Origin: Ophioderma brevispina
Taxonomy: Eukaryota > Echinodermata > Ophiuroidea > Amphilepidida > Ophiodermatidae
Assembly (NCBI GenBank): GCA_023653785.1
Contig: JAMKCH010012654.1
Span: 26,633 to 90,632, forward strand
DNA: 64,000 bases
Direction of reading: 5' to 3'
Below the pieces are notes generated by a model. That model saw nothing but the letters and a program-made list of their open reading frames with translations. It was not told the origin of the DNA and ran no database searches. A program made the position numbers and the translations under genes. This document shows positions 61,391 through 64,000 of the stretch, piece by piece (positions within the stretch are counted from its first letter, which is position 1; the number at the start of each line of letters is the position of its first letter).

Positions 61391-62126
61391 GTTTGTTGAG
61401 ATAAAGCATGACATATGTAAATCTCACATACATGTTACTATGTAGGTGTAAATGACTCTGAACACTATGAAGTATTCACAATATTGTAATATCTGTCTGC
61501 AAATGGATGGAAATTACAACACAGTGATGAAATTAGGCATCATTATACTTATACTTCCTCAAAAAAAAAATGCACAATCAGAATTAACAGATATTTTGAA
61601 AATCACTTTTTATTAGAGTTCTTATTTGGAGAGCTAAAGCATTGAACCATAAAATAAACATGGTAGTACAATCTTAAAAACAAATATATTTTGAAAATAC
61701 TTATAAAGGGACACGAGGATATTTTGTGAGGATACAAATTTCTTTAAAGTTGCACTTGATTGGTTGTAGAACACCTACCGAGAACATTTCAAAAACTCAG
61801 TTTTTAATTTGCCCGTTTTTGTAATCGATCCGGTAGAGAAACACGCTTGGATTTTCTGTTAATTTGTGCAACAAAAAATACTGAATATTTTTTGATACAT
61901 AAAGACATTGCTTTTGGCTTATTCACTTCAGGTGTGATTTAATAGAGTGGCAAACATTCTTAATATGCAAAATAAAAATGGTTTTAAAAAATGGACACAT
62001 TTTTCTGAAAATGTTTTTAGCGGCTCTTTAAGCTTCTTGAGCATTTTGGGTTAAACAACTTTAAAAGACAGAGTCCCTGTTGCATAGCATCTACTAGTAA
62101 ATAGTGAAAAACAATTAACAAATACA
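61391..62126. other. Unassigned sequence
   Basis: No gene or repeat boundary is recognised. Confidence 0.4.
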
Positions 62127-62462
62127 CTAGATGTGAACAGTGATTAACTTATGTTGCTTACAGTGTTTGTAATAATCCCTTGGACCTTGCGTGAACTGCG
62201 CTTTCATGCTATCCAATGGTGCCCGTATTGCGGAAAGCGGGCGTACGTAGTTACATGCCCAACATAACATCTGCCAGTAAGAAGTGAATAACTTGTAGTC
62301 CAGGACCTGCTTAGAACCCCGCTTACAATTCATCCGCAAGAGATTCGAGACTCGGGGATTTGAGTTGTTGGACCATTTACCTTTAAGAATCACCCAGGTG
62401 CTTTTTTCGAACCGGGCTGCGAATTCCCGAAATCCAAGAATTGCCGCCGGTCGCCATTTTAA
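62127..62462 (-). pseudogene. Possible retrotransposon reverse-transcriptase fragment
   Basis: An uninterrupted minus-strand frame of about 111 codons ends at a stop at 62127. Its second half contains CNYVR, then LSAIRAPLDSM, then FTQGPRDYYKHCKQ. In Ty3/gypsy-type polymerases the region after the catalytic palm has an aromatic-rich NY.R motif, a short spacer, a (S/A).(I/L)..PL motif and then a charged stretch with a conserved aromatic, so the order fits. The spacer between the first two motifs is shorter than usual, and neither the YxDD site nor an RNase H or integrase domain is visible nearby. There is no ATG-led start. A short decayed fragment is the best reading; a host exon or chance frame is possible. 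Confidence 0.28.
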
Positions 62463-62509
62463 AAATATAAATTTTAATTTTGATACTTAAGGTCAACGAG
62501 GGATTTTTG

Positions 62510-62835
62510 AGGCACCAAAATATTTCGTCATAATCATACTTGCATATAGATTAGACACTCAATAGATTTCTTTACTTTGTATTTGGCTACAGAAATGTCT
62601 TGAAAGAGAGAAAAAGGGCGTTTTGTTTTGCTATATTTCAATATAAAACATAGGCTGATTTCGTATTGCTCCTATACGAAATTAGAAATTTCACAATTTT
62701 TGTGCCAAAGAATCATTTCTCAGCTTAATCCTTTCAAATGGGGATATTTTTGATAGAAGCATTGCATCAGGGCAAAAATCAGTACTTTTGATATTTTTAG
62801 GGACACCTGATATGTGAATTCTCTTGTTGCACCTT
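62510..62835 (-). repeat. Dispersed repeat family C, copy 3
   Basis: The reverse complement carries AGGTGTCCCTAAAAATAT, AAAAATATCCCCATTTGAAA, GGATTAAGCTGAG, GTGAAATTTCT, ATATTGAAATATA, TTTCTGTAGCCAAAT and AATCTATTGAGTGTCTA in the order of copy 1. Confidence 0.75.
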
Positions 62836-62859
62836 TAAAGTATGTGTAATACCTCGTTT

Positions 62860-63610
62860 TAGGGGTTTTGGGGTGTTGGGAATTCATTTCTGACATCGTT
62901 TTATCATTAGAGGTCCATGTTACTGGTCTGGATTTTGGAATTCAAGATGCCGCCGGCAGTCCATTGAAAGTACACATTTTGAATGACTTAACCTAGTATT
63001 ATGTTTAAATACACAGTCGTTATGGGGTTTTTTTAGGTGTGGGATTCATTTCTGACATCATTTTTATCATAAAGTCCATGTACATGTTTATTGATTTGGA
63101 ATGCCAAGATGGCCGCCGGCTTTCATATGTAAGTCACATTTTAAAAGACTCATCCTAGAATTATGTGTAATACCCCACCGGTCGTTTGGTTAAAAAAAAG
63201 ATGGTTGTAGGTGTAGGAACTCCATATTTGACACCATTTTTAATGAGTAGAGAACCAAAGTTAGGGTCAAGGATTCAATGATACCATTGATACAATGCTA
63301 GACCATTTAGTTGTTGCAAGCCATCTGAATTTCAAAATGGCCGCCACCATTAAATACTTTTGCCTATATCTGGTCCCTGAGATTCGTAGAGCAAAATTTC
63401 TGGTGTCTGAACTACACCCATGTTTTCAGGGTCAAGGAATTAATGACACCATTTAATAACAATGCTGGACCATAAATGTGGCGGCGATCTTGAATTTTCA
63501 AATGGCGCCGCCAAGGACAAATGGATTATATTTCATACATTCGCCTTTGATAGAGGTAGAAGCATTATTCTGGTATCTATCCCCATGTTTGTAAAGGTCA
63601 AGGCAGCCTT
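62860..63610. repeat. GGCGGCC satellite block, four degenerate units
   Basis: Junctions AAGATGCCGCCGGC (about 62946), CAAGATGGCCGCCGGC (about 63106), TTTCAAAATGGCCGCCACC (about 63332) and GGCGGCGATCTTGAATTTTC (about 63480) are spaced 150-230 bp. Between them lie related phrases (GACACCATTT, CCATGTTT..AGGGTCAAGG). Same family as 2370-2740 and 5460-5815. Confidence 0.75.
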
Positions 63611-63910
63611 TGGTTAGTGTTTGAACTTAATTCCTCCAATTGTAAGATATGGAGCACCAAGTATAGAAATTTAGTGTCAGAATTGGGAACAAAAGCCATT
63701 CAGTTAGTATCATTGTGAGGTGAGTTGGTGGATTGATATATTTAGAAGAGACATTTATGGCCAAACACATAGTTGGGTTATGAACAAATGTGGCGGTGAC
63801 AGAGTTGGCAGGGTCATTGGTAATGACATGATTGGTGGGTGACACTTGTACTTACCACTGTTTCTTGAAACGCATCTAAAAATCTGGGCATTTAGAACCA
63901 TTATGGTTTG
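63611..63910. other. Unassigned sequence
   Basis: A 72-codon minus-strand frame (63627-63845) is not recognised. An in-frame stop (TAG, 63893-63895) ends any upstream extension of the next frame. Confidence 0.4.
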
Positions 63911-64000
63911 ATGGGGGGGCCCGATTCTTTAAGCTCTTGCAATGAAGAAAGAGAACTTGATACAAGTGATTTGGATGACGATGATTCAGACGATCAGAAC
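63911..64000 (+). CDS. Acidic open frame running off the window edge (partial)
   Basis: The ATG at 63911 opens 30 codons that continue past the end of the window. The chain becomes strongly acidic, with NEERELD then SDLDDDDSDDQN. Short acidic D/S/E-rich starts are seen in several transposase families (including piggyBac-related ones) and in many nuclear host proteins, so the family cannot be named. The start depends on a G7 run directly after the ATG, where a length error would change the frame. The 18 codons upstream of the acidic patch are unremarkable. It could be a first exon or transposon gene. Confidence 0.3.
   Translation, partial: MGGPDSLSSCNEERELDTSDLDDDDSDDQN

Overview
This window reads as intergenic or intronic DNA from a repeat-rich, AT-rich animal genome. 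The repeat types point to a marine invertebrate, perhaps an echinoderm or hemichordate: CAGTGGCGTA-type hAT termini, TA-flanked Tc1/mariner fold-backs, TTAA-flanked piggyBac-like elements, a tRNA-derived SINE, GGCGGCCAT/ATGGCCGCC satellites and very long GT and minisatellite tracts. The species assignment is inference with low confidence. There is no bacterial gene organisation: no operons, no ribosome-binding-site-led genes and no CRISPR. No intact gene was recognised in 64 kb. The only possible protein-coding traces are a 142-codon frame (15752-16177, minus), a weak reverse-transcriptase-like fragment (62127-62462, minus), a short frame behind a plausible core promoter (36945-37124, plus) and an acidic frame running off the right edge (63911-64000, plus).

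Layout. 699-6819 is a tandem duplication of a 3.05-3.07 kb unit. 8478-15483 holds a 1-kb TA-flanked element, two hAT-like elements, a 33-bp minisatellite, inverted arrays of a CGCGTAATGTAATAAA unit and an 816-bp fold-back element. 15.5-24.9 kb is mostly unassigned, with short inverted repeats and one minisatellite. 24.9-30.3 kb is dense in transposons: a piggyBac-like end, a three-level nest, an hAT element with a perfect 8-bp target duplication, a Tc1/mariner fold-back and another inverted-repeat element. 30.3-35 kb is degenerate repeats and a GT-skewed stretch, followed by a minus-strand SINE at 35.5 kb. 37.5-47 kb contains dispersed repeats, two oppositely oriented GCGGGGTGATT arrays and a minisatellite split by a piggyBac-like element and a 2.6-kb element. 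49.7-58.3 kb is dominated by tandem arrays with periods of 27, 63, 69 and about 98 bp, plus a perfect (GT)529 tract. 58.5-63.6 kb returns to dispersed repeats and GGCGGCC satellite.

No genes act together here; the content is layered transposition and array expansion. The firmest deductions come from comparing copies. Repeat family B at 25385-26790 and at 58503-59090 acts as a reciprocal empty site, and the split minisatellite at 42.4-46.8 kb shows two later insertions. Scattered single-base gaps between repeat copies may be long-read consensus error in regions that could not be polished. I found no convincing new molecular system.
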